DNA of 28,078 nt from Flavobacteriaceae bacterium UBA980 (lineage in GTDB: Bacteria > Bacteroidota > Bacteroidia > Flavobacteriales > Flavobacteriaceae). The notes under the pieces were generated by a model. The model saw only the letters and a list, made by a program, of their open reading frames with translations. It was not told the origin of the DNA and made no database searches. Position numbers and translations under genes: made by a program. The stretch covers positions 1,055-29,132 of the forward strand of contig DBBQ01000034.1 of NCBI GenBank assembly GCA_002292265.1, written 5' to 3'. This document shows, piece by piece, positions 15,573 through 24,240 of the stretch. How positions within the stretch are numbered: the stretch's first letter is position 1; each line of letters starts with the position of its first letter.

Positions 15573-16559
15573 TTATTTAGTTAGTTGGATTTGTTTTTTC
15601 CGATTTGCCAGTTCCCATGCGGTATGGAATATAAGTTTGGTTCTTTTTTCTAAGGTGGGATAAAGGATTTTATCTGGAGTATCTCCTGGTCTGTGATAAT
15701 CTTCATGTGTCCCACTGAAGTAAAAAATCACGGGAATATTATTTTTAGCAAAATTGTAATGATCACTTCGGTAATAAAATCGGTTGGGATCATTTTCATC
15801 ATTGTAGGTATAATCCAATTCAAGCTGAGTATACTTTTTATTTGTCGCTTCAGAAATATCGTGTAGTTCTTGACTTAATTTATCGGACCCGATCAGGTAG
15901 ATATAATTTGGGTCCTCAGTAGCTCTTTTGGGATTGATTCTTCCAATCATGTCTACATTTAAGTTAGCCAAAGTGTTTTCCAGGGGATAAAGCGGATTTT
16001 CTGTGTAATATTCAGAGCCTAGAAGGCCTTTTTCTTCTCCAGTAACGTGAAGAAAAACCAAGCTTCTTTTTGGGCCATTTCCTTCTTCAGCAGCTTGTTT
16101 AAAAGCCTCCGCAATTTCTAATAAAGCTACTGTTCCTGAACCGTCATCATCAGCTCCGTTGTGGATTTCCCCTTTTTCATTTACACCTACATGATCCAGG
16201 TGAGAAGAAATTACGATATATTGATCGGGATAGTCACTCCCTTTGATTAGGGCAGCGACATTTTCGGTTTGTACTTTATCTCCTTTGATGGTGAGTTCCA
16301 TGGGTTGTAAATAGTCTTGAGTCCCGTTTGCAGCCGGGATATCACTAGTTCTATAGAAGTTTTGTAAGAAATCAACCGCTCTTTTTTGGCCAATCGTTCC
16401 TGTTTCTCTTCCTTGAAAATAGTCGGAAGCATACACGTATAGGTGTTCTTTTAATTCCTTTGCAGTAATGGTTTTTGCGTATTCAGTGGCCCCCGTTTTC
16501 AATTGTGAATGGCCAAGGGTGATGAAGGCGAATGAAAAAAGTAAAATTAGTTGTTTCAC
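15573..16559 (-). CDS. M28 family zinc metallopeptidase (aminopeptidase type), secreted
   Basis: This 328-residue protein has a signal peptide ending GHSQ (about residue 19). Two-zinc M28 ligands are visible: SSHLDH (118-123), NGADDDGSG (134-142), the catalytic Glu in TGEEKG (173-178), NVDMIGR (201-207) and DYHRPGDT (287-294). These are the usual His, bridging Asp, Glu, Asp and His set. It should release N-terminal amino acids in the periplasm or outside the cell. No PA domain or sorting domain is attached. It lies 34 bases after the DUF3050 gene and 7 before the barrel gene, suggesting one operon. All active-site residues are present. Confidence 0.92.
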   Translation of the reverse strand: MKQLILLFSFAFITLGHSQLKTGATEYAKTITAKELKEHLYVYASDYFQGRETGTIGQKRAVDFLQNFYRTSDIPAANGTQDYLQPMELTIKGDKVQTENVAALIKGSDYPDQYIVISSHLDHVGVNEKGEIHNGADDDGSGTVALLEIAEAFKQAAEEGNGPKRSLVFLHVTGEEKGLLGSEYYTENPLYPLENTLANLNVDMIGRINPKRATEDPNYIYLIGSDKLSQELHDISEATNKKYTQLELDYTYNDENDPNRFYYRSDHYNFAKNNIPVIFYFSGTHEDYHRPGDTPDKILYPTLEKRTKLIFHTAWELANRKKQIQLTK

Positions 16560-16593
16560 GATTTGTATTTTTCGTGAAAGATATTAATTCCAG

Positions 16594-17379
16594 CTATTGT
16601 ATTGAAAAAATAGGGGTTTTATTTTTTGATGTAGCTAGGATACCGTCCCACAATTCGATACGTAATTCAAGTGCTTGTTTCGAATAGCGCAATGCCGATT
16701 CCCATTTTTCAGTATCCGTCCCACACAATTGTTGAATCATCTCCAAGGCCATAGGCCCGTGTTCCCCAGAATCTACTTCAATATGGCGTTCAAAATAATA
16801 AATCAGATCCGAGAGATCAACTCCTTCAGGATTTTTTAAATTTTTGATGATTTCTATAAACATATCTGGGATCAAGTCCTCTCTTCCAAAGGTGAAAACC
16901 GCCGCAATTATGTGGGCTTGCTCTGAATCTACAACTTCAAATGTAAATTTTAAAAAGTTTTTGATATGAGGAGGGTAGGAGGTCGTTTCAAGGATTTCAG
17001 AAATAGTTTTTCCAGAATTGAGTTCAAAAATAAGCTGATCGATTTGATTCGTGTTTGCGTTAAGAGATCGCATTGCCTCCAAATACATTTCAAAGTGACT
17101 CATAGGTTCTCCCTTTCGATTGATATCAGATTCTTCTCCCCAAACGATTTCGTTAATCAATCGAGAAGCTTTCGGATAGCCCGATGGACGCCACGGAATC
17201 GCATTGCAACTCAAAAGATTTTGAAGTTGTTTGAGTAACGACATAAAATCCCACACGGCAAAAACGTGTTGTTCCATAAAGGATTGAATGTCTTCTAGGC
17301 GGTCAATGGATTTGTAAACAGGATGGTGTTTTAATTTCTCTCTAAGGGGCAAGAGTTCTTCTTCCAGTCGTTCGATCAT
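16594..17379 (-). CDS. DUF3050 family protein
   Basis: The ATG at 17379 is preferred over a TTG two codons upstream and gives 261 residues. The sequence follows DUF3050: LEEELLPLREKLKHHPVYKS at the start, FMEQHVFAVWDFMSLLKQLQ, CNAIPWRPSG, RLINEIVWGEESD, then a second helical half with FTFGREDLIPDMF and YYFERHIEVDSGEHGPMALE. The pattern of His and Glu residues (HVFAVWDF, ERHIEVDSGEHG) is reminiscent of haem-oxygenase-like/diiron helical folds, so a metal-dependent role is possible but unproven. It is the first gene of the DUF3050-M28-barrel unit and is divergent from the LysE-type exporter. Confidence 0.85.
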   Translation of the reverse strand: MIERLEEELLPLREKLKHHPVYKSIDRLEDIQSFMEQHVFAVWDFMSLLKQLQNLLSCNAIPWRPSGYPKASRLINEIVWGEESDINRKGEPMSHFEMYLEAMRSLNANTNQIDQLIFELNSGKTISEILETTSYPPHIKNFLKFTFEVVDSEQAHIIAAVFTFGREDLIPDMFIEIIKNLKNPEGVDLSDLIYYFERHIEVDSGEHGPMALEMIQQLCGTDTEKWESALRYSKQALELRIELWDGILATSKNKTPIFSIQ

Positions 17380-17404
17380 CTTCAAAAAGCATTATATTAT
17401 GGCA

Positions 17405-17412
17405 CAAATATA
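17405..17412 (-). promoter_or_regulatory. -7 promoter element TATATTTG of the DUF3050 operon
   Basis: It is a perfect minus-strand TAnnTTTG, giving a leader of about 20 bases before the ATG at 17379. No good -33 TTG is seen at the usual distance. Confidence 0.4.
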
Positions 17413-17430
17413 TTCATAAAATTATCTCGA

Positions 17431-18042
17431 ATGGAGCAAAATACGCTTTTTCTTTTTTTGATTTCTTCGTTGACATTAACACTACTACCGGGTCCTGATC
17501 TCCTCTTTGTTATCAGTACCAGCTTGGCTCGGGGTTGGAAGAAAGGTGTTCTGGTGGGTATAGGGCTTTGTTCGGGATTAATCCTCCATACGGCACTTCT
17601 TGTTTTGGGTGTGGGGACTTTTTTGGAACGACTTCCAGAGGGAGTTCGAGCCCTGGAATTACTTGGTGCTTTGTATTTACTTTTCATTGCCTATGGAGTG
17701 TGGAACAGTTCTCAAAATAGCCTGAAATCCAATTCAAAAAAACAAGGTGTTGAACGCCTTTATTTTACAGGCTTTATAATGAACTTGACCAACCCCAAGG
17801 TGAGTTTATTTTTCATTAGTTTTTTCCCAGGATTTTTATTTTCTGAAGCTTTGTCATATACCCTACAATTTTTAATTTTGGGAGGAATCTTTTTTGTTCA
17901 AGCACTAGTGGTATTTTCAGTAAGCGCCATCTTAGTAAGTTTTCTTGGACAACGCCTTCAGAATTTTGGAAGTCAATCCCTTTGGAATAAGGTTCAAGCT
18001 GCTGTTTTACTGGTGATTGCACTTTTACTAATTTATCCCTGA
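17431..18042 (+). CDS. LysE/RhtB family amino-acid exporter
   Basis: This 203-residue inner-membrane protein has about six hydrophobic helices. The family signature LLPGPDLLFVISTSLARGWK lies at 18-37, the conserved GFIMNLTNPKVSLFFISFFP at about 113-132, and helices follow to the C-terminus. Members export amino acids such as lysine, threonine or homoserine; the substrate cannot be read from sequence. It is divergent from the DUF3050 operon and followed at once by a 35-codon frame and the HMG-CoA lyase. Confidence 0.9.
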   Translation: MEQNTLFLFLISSLTLTLLPGPDLLFVISTSLARGWKKGVLVGIGLCSGLILHTALLVLGVGTFLERLPEGVRALELLGALYLLFIAYGVWNSSQNSLKSNSKKQGVERLYFTGFIMNLTNPKVSLFFISFFPGFLFSEALSYTLQFLILGGIFFVQALVVFSVSAILVSFLGQRLQNFGSQSLWNKVQAAVLLVIALLLIYP

Positions 18043-18150
18043 ATGAAACATCAATTACTATTTAGAGTCAAAAATCAAAATGATAATTTGGATAGTCCAT
18101 TCGGTTGCGCGGCAATGGCAATGCATGACCTTTATAAACACAATAAATAG
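18043..18150 (+). CDS. Possible 35-aa protein between exporter and HMG-CoA lyase
   Basis: The ATG directly follows the exporter's TGA. The peptide starts MKHQLLFRVKNQNDNLDSPF and ends GCAAMAMHDLYKHNK. The frame fills the gap between the two genes almost exactly, ending 6 bases before the next ATG. Composition is ordinary, with no hydrophobic helix. I do not recognise it; it may be a real small protein or chance. Confidence 0.3.
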   Translation: MKHQLLFRVKNQNDNLDSPFGCAAMAMHDLYKHNK

Positions 18151-18156
18151 TAGCAG

Positions 18157-19023
18157 ATGAAAGAGTCTATCACACTTGTTGAATGCCCTAGGGATGCCCT
18201 TCAAGGATATCCTACTTGGGTGTCCACAAAAGACAAAATCGCCTATTATCAAGCTTTACTCAAAGTGGGTTTTCACACCTTGGATTGTGGAAGTTTTGTT
18301 TCTCCCAAAGCCGTCCCTCAAATGGCAGATACGGCTGAAGTCATCAAAGGCTTGGATTGCTCCGAAACAAAAACAAAATTATTGACCATTGTCGCCAATG
18401 AACGAGGAGCAAAAGCAGCTGTATCGTTCGAAAACATACACTACCTAGGCTATCCTTTCTCCATTTCTGAAAACTTTCAGGTACGCAATACGGGAAAAAC
18501 CATTAAAGAATCCATACCAATTTTAGAACGCATTGGAGCACTGGCACAAAAACATGAGAAAGAACTAGTAGTGTATCTCTCTATGGGGTTTGGAAATCCC
18601 TATGGCGACCCCTGGACTCCTGAGATTATTTTACAGTGGGTGGAGCAACTGGCAGCGATGGGGGTTCAAATATTTTCACTCTCAGACACGTTGGGTACTG
18701 CTCGAGTAGCTGATATTGAATTGTTGTTTACGCAACTCATTGCACAGTATCCCAATTATGAATTTGGTGCTCATTTCCATACCCATCCAAAACAGTGGTT
18801 TGAAAAAGTGAATGCTGCTTTTCTTGCAGGCTGCCATCGTTTTGATGGTACCATAAAGGGTAGGGGAGGCTGTCCAATGGCACAAGATCAACTCATTGGA
18901 AACATGCCCACCGAAAAGCTTATTTCTTATCTCACAACTTACAACAAGCTCCCCAAAAATTTTGACGTATTGGCTTTTGAAAGTGCGTATAACCATTCCC
19001 ACACTATCTTTATTTATAATTAA
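18157..19023 (+). CDS. mvaB: Hydroxymethylglutaryl-CoA lyase
   Basis: This 288-residue TIM-barrel enzyme splits HMG-CoA into acetoacetate and acetyl-CoA, the last step of leucine breakdown. The start VECPRDALQG corresponds to the family EVGPRDGLQ (Arg12, Asp13 retained). The metal-binding His pair is in HFHTH (206-210). The catalytic Cys loop GRGGCPMAQDQLIGNMPTEK carries Cys239. GFGNPYGDPW and SLSDTLGT are typical of the Bacteroidetes subgroup. No other leucine-pathway gene is in the window. The last codons overlap the first of two palindromic operator-like sites for the next gene. Confidence 0.93.
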   Translation: MKESITLVECPRDALQGYPTWVSTKDKIAYYQALLKVGFHTLDCGSFVSPKAVPQMADTAEVIKGLDCSETKTKLLTIVANERGAKAAVSFENIHYLGYPFSISENFQVRNTGKTIKESIPILERIGALAQKHEKELVVYLSMGFGNPYGDPWTPEIILQWVEQLAAMGVQIFSLSDTLGTARVADIELLFTQLIAQYPNYEFGAHFHTHPKQWFEKVNAAFLAGCHRFDGTIKGRGGCPMAQDQLIGNMPTEKLISYLTTYNKLPKNFDVLAFESAYNHSHTIFIYN

Positions 19024-19032
19024 TCTAAATAA
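19010..19032. promoter_or_regulatory. Operator-like 23-bp imperfect palindrome, copy 1
   Basis: Arms TTATTTA and TAAATAA surround a 9-base core, with further symmetric positions inside. It differs from copy 2 at one base and lies just upstream of the -33 element, overlapping the end of mvaB. Confidence 0.6.
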
Positions 19033-19033
19033 A

Positions 19034-19065
19034 TTTGTCCATTTGATTTTCACATTATATATTTG
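19034..19065 (+). promoter_or_regulatory. Promoter of the FecA-like receptor
   Basis: TTTG at 19034-19037, a 20-base spacer and TATATTTG at 19058-19065 match the Bacteroidetes consensus in both boxes and spacing. Predicted start is about 19070, giving a leader of about 32 bases. It lies exactly between the two palindromes. Confidence 0.7.
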
Positions 19066-19072
19066 TGGAAAA

Positions 19073-19095
19073 TTATTTATAATTAGTCTAAATAA
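19073..19095. promoter_or_regulatory. Operator-like 23-bp imperfect palindrome, copy 2
   Basis: It has the same arms as copy 1 (TTATTTA, TAAATAA), one base different in the core, and lies exactly 63 bp downstream of it. It covers the predicted transcription start. A Fur-family site is plausible given the FecA-like gene but is not shown. Confidence 0.6.
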
Positions 19096-19101
19096 AAATA
19101 A

Positions 19102-21333
19102 ATGTCACGAAAAGTCAATTTTTTTACAATTCTAGTAAGTTGTATCACATTTATATCTGCTCAGCAAAGTCAAAAAAAAAGTTTAGATAGTATTCAGCAG
19201 TTGGATGAAATCATCCTTAAAGCCAATACGATTTTAGGAAGCAAGTACGTGGCTCAAAATCGTACAGGAGCTGCCTATTTTTTATCTACAACCGACTTGA
19301 ATAAGTTTGGTAATACAGATATCAACAGGGCTTTACAGTCGGTTCCTGGGGTAACCTTATACGAAGAGGATGGTTTTGGTTTACGACCTAATATTTCGCT
19401 TCGAGGGACTTCTCCTCAGCGCAGTTCCAAAATCACGCTGATGGAAGACGGTGTTCTAATCGCTCCGGCTCCTTACAGTGCTCCAGCGGCTTATTATTTC
19501 CCCTCTATTGCGCGTATGGAAGCCGTAGAAATTTTAAAAGGAAGCAGTCAAATACAATACGGCCCATTTACAACAGGCGGGGCAATCAATATGGTTTCTA
19601 CCTCCATTCCTGACTCCCTAAAAATAGGTTTGCATTCTCGCTATGGAAGTTTTAATACGGGTCAAGTTTATGCCTCTGTGGGCCAATCCTCAGAGCGGAT
19701 CGGTTACTTAGTAGAATATCAAAACAACAAATCCAATGGGTTTAAAGAGTTGAATGATGAGAATACAGGCTTTGATAGTTCTGATTTTATGGGTAAGGTT
19801 AGATATTCTTCTAGTAAGCAGGCTGTAGTACCCCAGTATGTTGAATTGAAATATCATTTTTATAATGAACGATCAAATGAAACCTATTTGGGGCTCTCTA
19901 AAACTGATTTTGAAGCCACCCCCTTCCTGCGATATAAAGCCTCCCAAGAGGACCAAATGAATGCAGAACAGTCTCAATTAATGCTCACCCACGTAATAGA
20001 TTTTTCTGATCAAACTAAAATCATAACCAATGCCTATCAAAATAATTTCTCAAGAAATTGGTACAAACTAGATGATGTGGTTTTTGAAGGAGAAAAACGA
20101 AGCTTAGCTTCTGTTGTAAATGATCCCTTGAGCTTTCCGAATCATTTTTCGATTTTAAAAGGAGAACAGGATACCGCCCAGGATGCTTCTCTTTTAGTCA
20201 AAGCCAACAACCGAGTTTATACGGCTCGAGGTATTCAAACCAAGTTTGACTTCCACTGGTATGATGCACAAGGCTTCTTTCACGATATTGAAATTGGGGG
20301 ACGCCTTCATTACGATGAGGAAGATCGATTTCAGTGGGAAGATGGATACAGTATCAATGCGGGAATAATGACCTTGATCGCAAAGGGTCCTGAGGGTGCT
20401 CAAGGAAACCGAATCTCGAGTGCCCGTTCAGTAGCCGCCTATGTGTTGTACAAATACAAAAGAAATGCGCTAACGCTGACCCCTGGAATCCGATTTGAAA
20501 AAATCGTACTACGTAGAAAGGATTATGGCAAATCTGATCCCAATCGAAATGGGAACTCATTAAGTACAAGAGAAAATAAAATCAATGCGTTTATTCCTGG
20601 AATAGGTTTTAACTACAACTTACCGGTCAACTTTTCTGTTTTTGGTGGGATTCACAAAGGATTTTCACCTCCAGGAAGTGCTCCAGGGGAACGTGCAGAG
20701 GAAAGTGTGAATTACGAATTAGGAACGCGCTTTCATTTCGGTCGCTTACGCGGTGAATGGATTGGATATTTTAATAACTATTCAAACCTTTTGGGTTCTG
20801 ACTTAGCAGCCAGCGGTGGTACAGGATCACTGGATCAGTTTAATGCCGGAGCAGTGGATGTAAGTGGTTTTGAGTTTTTATTAAACTACAACCTCCTAAA
20901 TGTTAAAGCTAAAGTTCAAATTCCCCTCTCATTGTCTTATACCCTTACCAATGCAATTTTTAAAAGTGACTTTGGAAGTACACAAGGTATTTGGGGAGAG
21001 GTCAGTACGGGGGATCGAGTTCCCTACATTCCCCAGCATCAATTGAACGTAGGAACAAGTTTGATCCACAAAGACTTTGAAATGAATTTCAACTTGAAAT
21101 ACAACGGGGCCTTTGAAACCCAAGCTTCTAACAACGGAACTGGAAATACCTTTCCCATACCGGGCAACCTCGTAGTTGACCTGTCTGTCAAATACCCCAT
21201 AACTCCCCAAGTCAATCTTACTGCCAACGTAATTAACCTCTTTAACAATGAGTATGCTGTGGCAAGAGTACCCGCAGGATTCCGTCCAGGCCACCCGTTT
21301 GGTATCTATGCTGGAATTGAAATACAGTTATAA
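19102..21333 (+). CDS. FecA-like TonB-dependent ferric-siderophore/citrate receptor
   Basis: This 743-residue protein has a signal peptide (about 1-20, ending TFISA) and a plug domain (about 50-165) with VPGVTLYEEDGFGLRPNISL, RGTSPQRSSK, and APAPYSAPAAYYFP, closely following FecA-type plugs ('GIRG..P..S.RS..L.DG.P...APYG.P'). A barrel follows to a final GIYAGIEIQL. There is no carboxypeptidase-like domain and no N-terminal signalling extension, so no FecIR-type sensing is expected. Likely role is uptake of a ferric chelate across the outer membrane. A strong promoter flanked by two palindromes supports tight, possibly iron-dependent control. The exact ligand is unknown. Confidence 0.88.
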   Translation: MSRKVNFFTILVSCITFISAQQSQKKSLDSIQQLDEIILKANTILGSKYVAQNRTGAAYFLSTTDLNKFGNTDINRALQSVPGVTLYEEDGFGLRPNISLRGTSPQRSSKITLMEDGVLIAPAPYSAPAAYYFPSIARMEAVEILKGSSQIQYGPFTTGGAINMVSTSIPDSLKIGLHSRYGSFNTGQVYASVGQSSERIGYLVEYQNNKSNGFKELNDENTGFDSSDFMGKVRYSSSKQAVVPQYVELKYHFYNERSNETYLGLSKTDFEATPFLRYKASQEDQMNAEQSQLMLTHVIDFSDQTKIITNAYQNNFSRNWYKLDDVVFEGEKRSLASVVNDPLSFPNHFSILKGEQDTAQDASLLVKANNRVYTARGIQTKFDFHWYDAQGFFHDIEIGGRLHYDEEDRFQWEDGYSINAGIMTLIAKGPEGAQGNRISSARSVAAYVLYKYKRNALTLTPGIRFEKIVLRRKDYGKSDPNRNGNSLSTRENKINAFIPGIGFNYNLPVNFSVFGGIHKGFSPPGSAPGERAEESVNYELGTRFHFGRLRGEWIGYFNNYSNLLGSDLAASGGTGSLDQFNAGAVDVSGFEFLLNYNLLNVKAKVQIPLSLSYTLTNAIFKSDFGSTQGIWGEVSTGDRVPYIPQHQLNVGTSLIHKDFEMNFNLKYNGAFETQASNNGTGNTFPIPGNLVVDLSVKYPITPQVNLTANVINLFNNEYAVARVPAGFRPGHPFGIYAGIEIQL

Positions 21334-21429
21334 GCCTTAAATACCTCGAGTACGATTTTAAAGAAACGGTGCTGTAGGGGTTTTAAAAATCCTTATATTA
21401 GCATGCAATTAATTAGATATTAGTTGCTT

Positions 21430-22899
21430 ATGATTCCCGATAAATTCTTTGGACAAGGCCTTACCTACGACGATGTACTCTTGGTACCTGCCTATTCAGA
21501 AGTACTTCCTAGAGAAGTCTCGATCCAATCCCGTTTTAGTAGAAATATTCCTTTAAACATTCCTATGATATCCGCAGCTATGGATACCGTTACGGAAAGT
21601 AAAATGGCAATAGCTATGGCACGCGAAGGGGGAGTTGGCGTGTTGCATAAAAACATGACCATAGAAGAACAAGCAGATAAAGTTCGCCAAGTCAAACGGT
21701 CTGAGTCGGGAATGATCCTTGATCCGGTTACCCTTCCAGAAACAGCTTTAGTAGCCGATGCCAATTCCAATATGAAACAATATAGAATTGGGGGAATTCC
21801 AATTGTGGACGGAGATAAAAAGCTAATCGGAATAGTGACCAACCGGGATTTGCGTTTTGAAAAAAACAACAACCGTCCTTTGAAAGAGATCATGACCAAT
21901 ACCAATCTGATTACAGTAAAAGCGGGAACTTCCTTACAAGACGCGGAAAAAATACTGCAAAATCACAAAATTGAAAAATTACCCGTCGTTGCGGATGATA
22001 ACACTCTTGTTGGACTCATTACTTTTCGCGATATAACAAAACATACCAAAAAGCCTCATGCCAATAAAGATGAATATGGCCGACTACGCGTAGCTGCCGC
22101 TGTTGGGGTTACTGGGGATGTTTTGGATCGTGTGGATGCCCTTTATCAAGCTGGGGTCGACGCCATTGTCATTGATACTGCACACGGACATAGCAAAGGA
22201 GTAGGAGAGGTTGTTAAAAAAGTTAAAAAGCAGTTTACTGAACTGGATGTAGTAGTTGGAAATATTGCAACTACCGCTGCGGCTAAATATCTTGTATCAC
22301 TCGGCGCAGATGCTGTCAAGGTGGGAATAGGCCCTGGGTCCATATGTACTACCCGTGTAATCGCTGGGGTGGGCTATCCACAACTCTCTGCCATTATTGA
22401 AGTTCGCAAAGCTCTTGAGGGAACAGACGTTCCTCTTATTGCAGATGGTGGAATTCGTTATACCGGCGATATTCCTAAAGCCATCGCTGCTGGAGCAGAT
22501 TCTGTCATGTTGGGATCACTCTTGGCGGGAACCCGAGAATCCCCAGGGGAAACGGTAATCTATGAAGGACGTAAATACAAAACCTATCGAGGGATGGGGT
22601 CTGTCGAAGCGATGAAAATGGGCAGTAAGGATCGGTATTTCCAAGATGTGGAAGACGATATAAAAAAGCTTGTACCTGAGGGTATTGTAGGTAGAGTTCC
22701 ATTCAAAGGGGACTTAAATGAAAGTATACATCAGTTTATTGGGGGGTTACGAGCCGGTATGGGATATTGTGGTGCTGCGAGTATTGAAGACTTAAAAACC
22801 AAAGGACAGTTTATTACAATCACCTCGGCAGGTATGCGTGAAAGTCATCCTCATAACATAAGCGTTACAAAAGAAGCACCTAATTATAGTCCTAGTTGA
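21430..22899 (+). CDS. guaB: Inosine-5'-monophosphate dehydrogenase
   Basis: The ATG at 21430 is preferred over a TTG two codons upstream and gives 489 residues, the family norm. The enzyme oxidises IMP to XMP with NAD, the committed step to GMP. Visible are [10 protein letters not shown] (11-20), two CBS domains (about 95-205), the active-site loop [10 protein letters not shown] with Cys306, [11 protein letters not shown], and the flap with the conserved Arg-Tyr pair followed by FQ (KDRYFQ). No anomaly is seen. A -7-like TATATTAG lies at 21394-21401. It is a housekeeping gene and a useful anchor for the region. Confidence 0.97.
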   Translation: MIPDKFFGQGLTYDDVLLVPAYSEVLPREVSIQSRFSRNIPLNIPMISAAMDTVTESKMAIAMAREGGVGVLHKNMTIEEQADKVRQVKRSESGMILDPVTLPETALVADANSNMKQYRIGGIPIVDGDKKLIGIVTNRDLRFEKNNNRPLKEIMTNTNLITVKAGTSLQDAEKILQNHKIEKLPVVADDNTLVGLITFRDITKHTKKPHANKDEYGRLRVAAAVGVTGDVLDRVDALYQAGVDAIVIDTAHGHSKGVGEVVKKVKKQFTELDVVVGNIATTAAAKYLVSLGADAVKVGIGPGSICTTRVIAGVGYPQLSAIIEVRKALEGTDVPLIADGGIRYTGDIPKAIAAGADSVMLGSLLAGTRESPGETVIYEGRKYKTYRGMGSVEAMKMGSKDRYFQDVEDDIKKLVPEGIVGRVPFKGDLNESIHQFIGGLRAGMGYCGAASIEDLKTKGQFITITSAGMRESHPHNISVTKEAPNYSPS

Positions 22900-22902
22900 T
22901 TT

Positions 22903-23241
22903 TTAGCTAGCCACCACTTTAAATGTGGCTACTTTTCCTTGGAAAAGTATTCGGATGATATACATATTTCCTACTTCTAATGGAAAAGGAAACTGGAAAG
23001 AGTTGAGCTCTTGGCTTAGTGTTTTAGTAATTTTATTTCCGATAATCGAATATATTTCAATGGTACCTGGTCCTTCAAAACCTTTTAAGTAGAGTACCCC
23101 ATCATTGAAAAATACATTTTTTTCAACTTGCGTTGCTTTTTTGATTGTCGTAGTTTTGGAAAATGAAATAGTGGATGCCTGTAGATCAGCAATATTAAAT
23201 AGTAAAACAAAAATGAGTAGTTTTTTAATCAACAGCTTCAA
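22903..23241 (-). CDS. Minimal T9SS sorting-domain-like secreted protein
   Basis: This 112-residue protein has a signal peptide (MKLLIKKLLIFVLLFNIADL, cleavage near 22). The last 60 residues resemble a type IX secretion C-terminal domain: GTIEIYSIIGNKITKTLSQE, then LEVGNMYIIRILFQGKVATFKVVAS, matching 'v.iys..G..v........l..G.Y.v.i...g...t.k..v'. Only about 30 residues lie between signal and this domain, so there is almost no cargo. It may be a small surface protein or a remnant. It converges on guaB, whose stop lies 3 bases away, with a short hairpin over the junction. Confidence 0.6.
   Translation of the reverse strand: MKLLIKKLLIFVLLFNIADLQASTISFSKTTTIKKATQVEKNVFFNDGVLYLKGFEGPGTIEIYSIIGNKITKTLSQELNSFQFPFPLEVGNMYIIRILFQGKVATFKVVAS
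22908..22931. terminator. Hairpin at the guaB / T9SS-protein junction
   Basis: TAGCCAC and GTGGCTA pair perfectly over 7 bp around a 10-base loop, with CTTTTCC after it on the plus strand. It may end the guaB message. It lies inside the last codons of the opposite gene. Confidence 0.4.
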
Positions 23242-23385
23242 ATATCCTGCAAATTAAGAATAATTTAAGAGTTATTAAAATATTTTCAACAATTTAACGT
23301 GCACAAAATCAAACAATTAAATAATTTATTAAGAAATTTGCTTCGAATTATTAACAAACACACAATAAAAAGTAAAAACATCGTT

Positions 23386-24240
23386 TTGACGAGCTATCGA
23401 TTTTTGACGTTTTCTGTTGCCTTTTTACCTTTTGTATATGGGTGTACGCAATGGGGTCCTGAAAATGACGAAGTGTTGGCGCGTGTAGGAACTGATTATC
23501 TCTATCGCGACGATTTAATAGCGGAATTTAACTTTTTTGAAAACGAATCGGATAGTATTTTAAAATCCAGGTCATTTATTGATTCTTGGGCACGCGAAAA
23601 AATTTTAATAGGACAAGCCCAAGTCAATTTACCCACCTCTGAAATCAAGAAACTGGAACAACTCATAGCGGCATATAAAACCGATCTTTACGCCAACACC
23701 TATCGAAAATCTTTAGCTAATAAAAGTATCGATACACTGGTCCCCACTAAAGAAATAGATTCCTTTTTACAAAACAACAAAGAGGTTTTTAAACTGAAAG
23801 CACCACTGTATCAAGTCCGATATATCCACTTGCCCTCCGACAACGTAGACCAAAATGAAATTCAAAGAAGTTTTCAACGTTTTAATAAATCAGATCGATT
23901 TTTTTTGGACTCGCTGTCCTTCCAATACAGCAGTTACATTCTTTCTGATAGTTTGTGGATCAATCGAAGTAACTTGACCTCTAGTGTTCAATTTTTAAAT
24001 CAGGAGAATTACAGAAATTATATAAAAAAATCACAATTCTTTAAAATTCAAGACACATTGGGGGTATATTTGTTTTTTGTTAAAGATTATCTGGAAAAGG
24101 GAGAGCTCGCTCCAAGAGAAGTACTAGAATCCACGATAAAAAACATGATACGGAATCAACGAAAATTAAAATTTACCAAACAATTTGAAAAAGAGATTTT
24201 ACAAGATGCATTGCAATCCAAGACTTTTGAAATTTATTAG
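23386..24240 (+). CDS. Lipoprotein of the PPIase/SurA-partner type
   Basis: The frame is open from a GTG at 23299, but the TTG at 23386 (MTSYRFLTFSVAFLPFVYGC) starts a proper lipoprotein signal with Cys20; the 29 residues before it are basic and A/T-driven, so this start is preferred. The mature part begins DEVLARVGTDYLYRDDLI, the usual opening of the flavobacterial PPIase-like protein encoded before SurA. It continues with long helices and a C-terminal PPIC-like stretch (YQVRYIHLPSDN, then LGVYLFFVKDYLEKGELAPR) in which catalytic parvulin residues are not evident. It overlaps the SurA gene by 35 bp in another frame and probably acts as a periplasmic chaperone with it. Confidence 0.75.
   Translation: MTSYRFLTFSVAFLPFVYGCTQWGPENDEVLARVGTDYLYRDDLIAEFNFFENESDSILKSRSFIDSWAREKILIGQAQVNLPTSEIKKLEQLIAAYKTDLYANTYRKSLANKSIDTLVPTKEIDSFLQNNKEVFKLKAPLYQVRYIHLPSDNVDQNEIQRSFQRFNKSDRFFLDSLSFQYSSYILSDSLWINRSNLTSSVQFLNQENYRNYIKKSQFFKIQDTLGVYLFFVKDYLEKGELAPREVLESTIKNMIRNQRKLKFTKQFEKEILQDALQSKTFEIY

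Noticed and set aside
18682..19053. Minus-strand open frame of 123 codons opposite the mvaB end
   Set aside because: It is opposite the catalytic Cys loop of HMG-CoA lyase and has no promoter or signal.
20929..21294. Minus-strand open frame of 121 codons inside the FecA-like gene
   Set aside because: It is opposite the conserved barrel C-terminus, with no start signal or motif.
21492..21905. Minus-strand open frame of 137 codons inside guaB
   Set aside because: It mirrors the IMP dehydrogenase coding frame; the protein has no recognisable feature.
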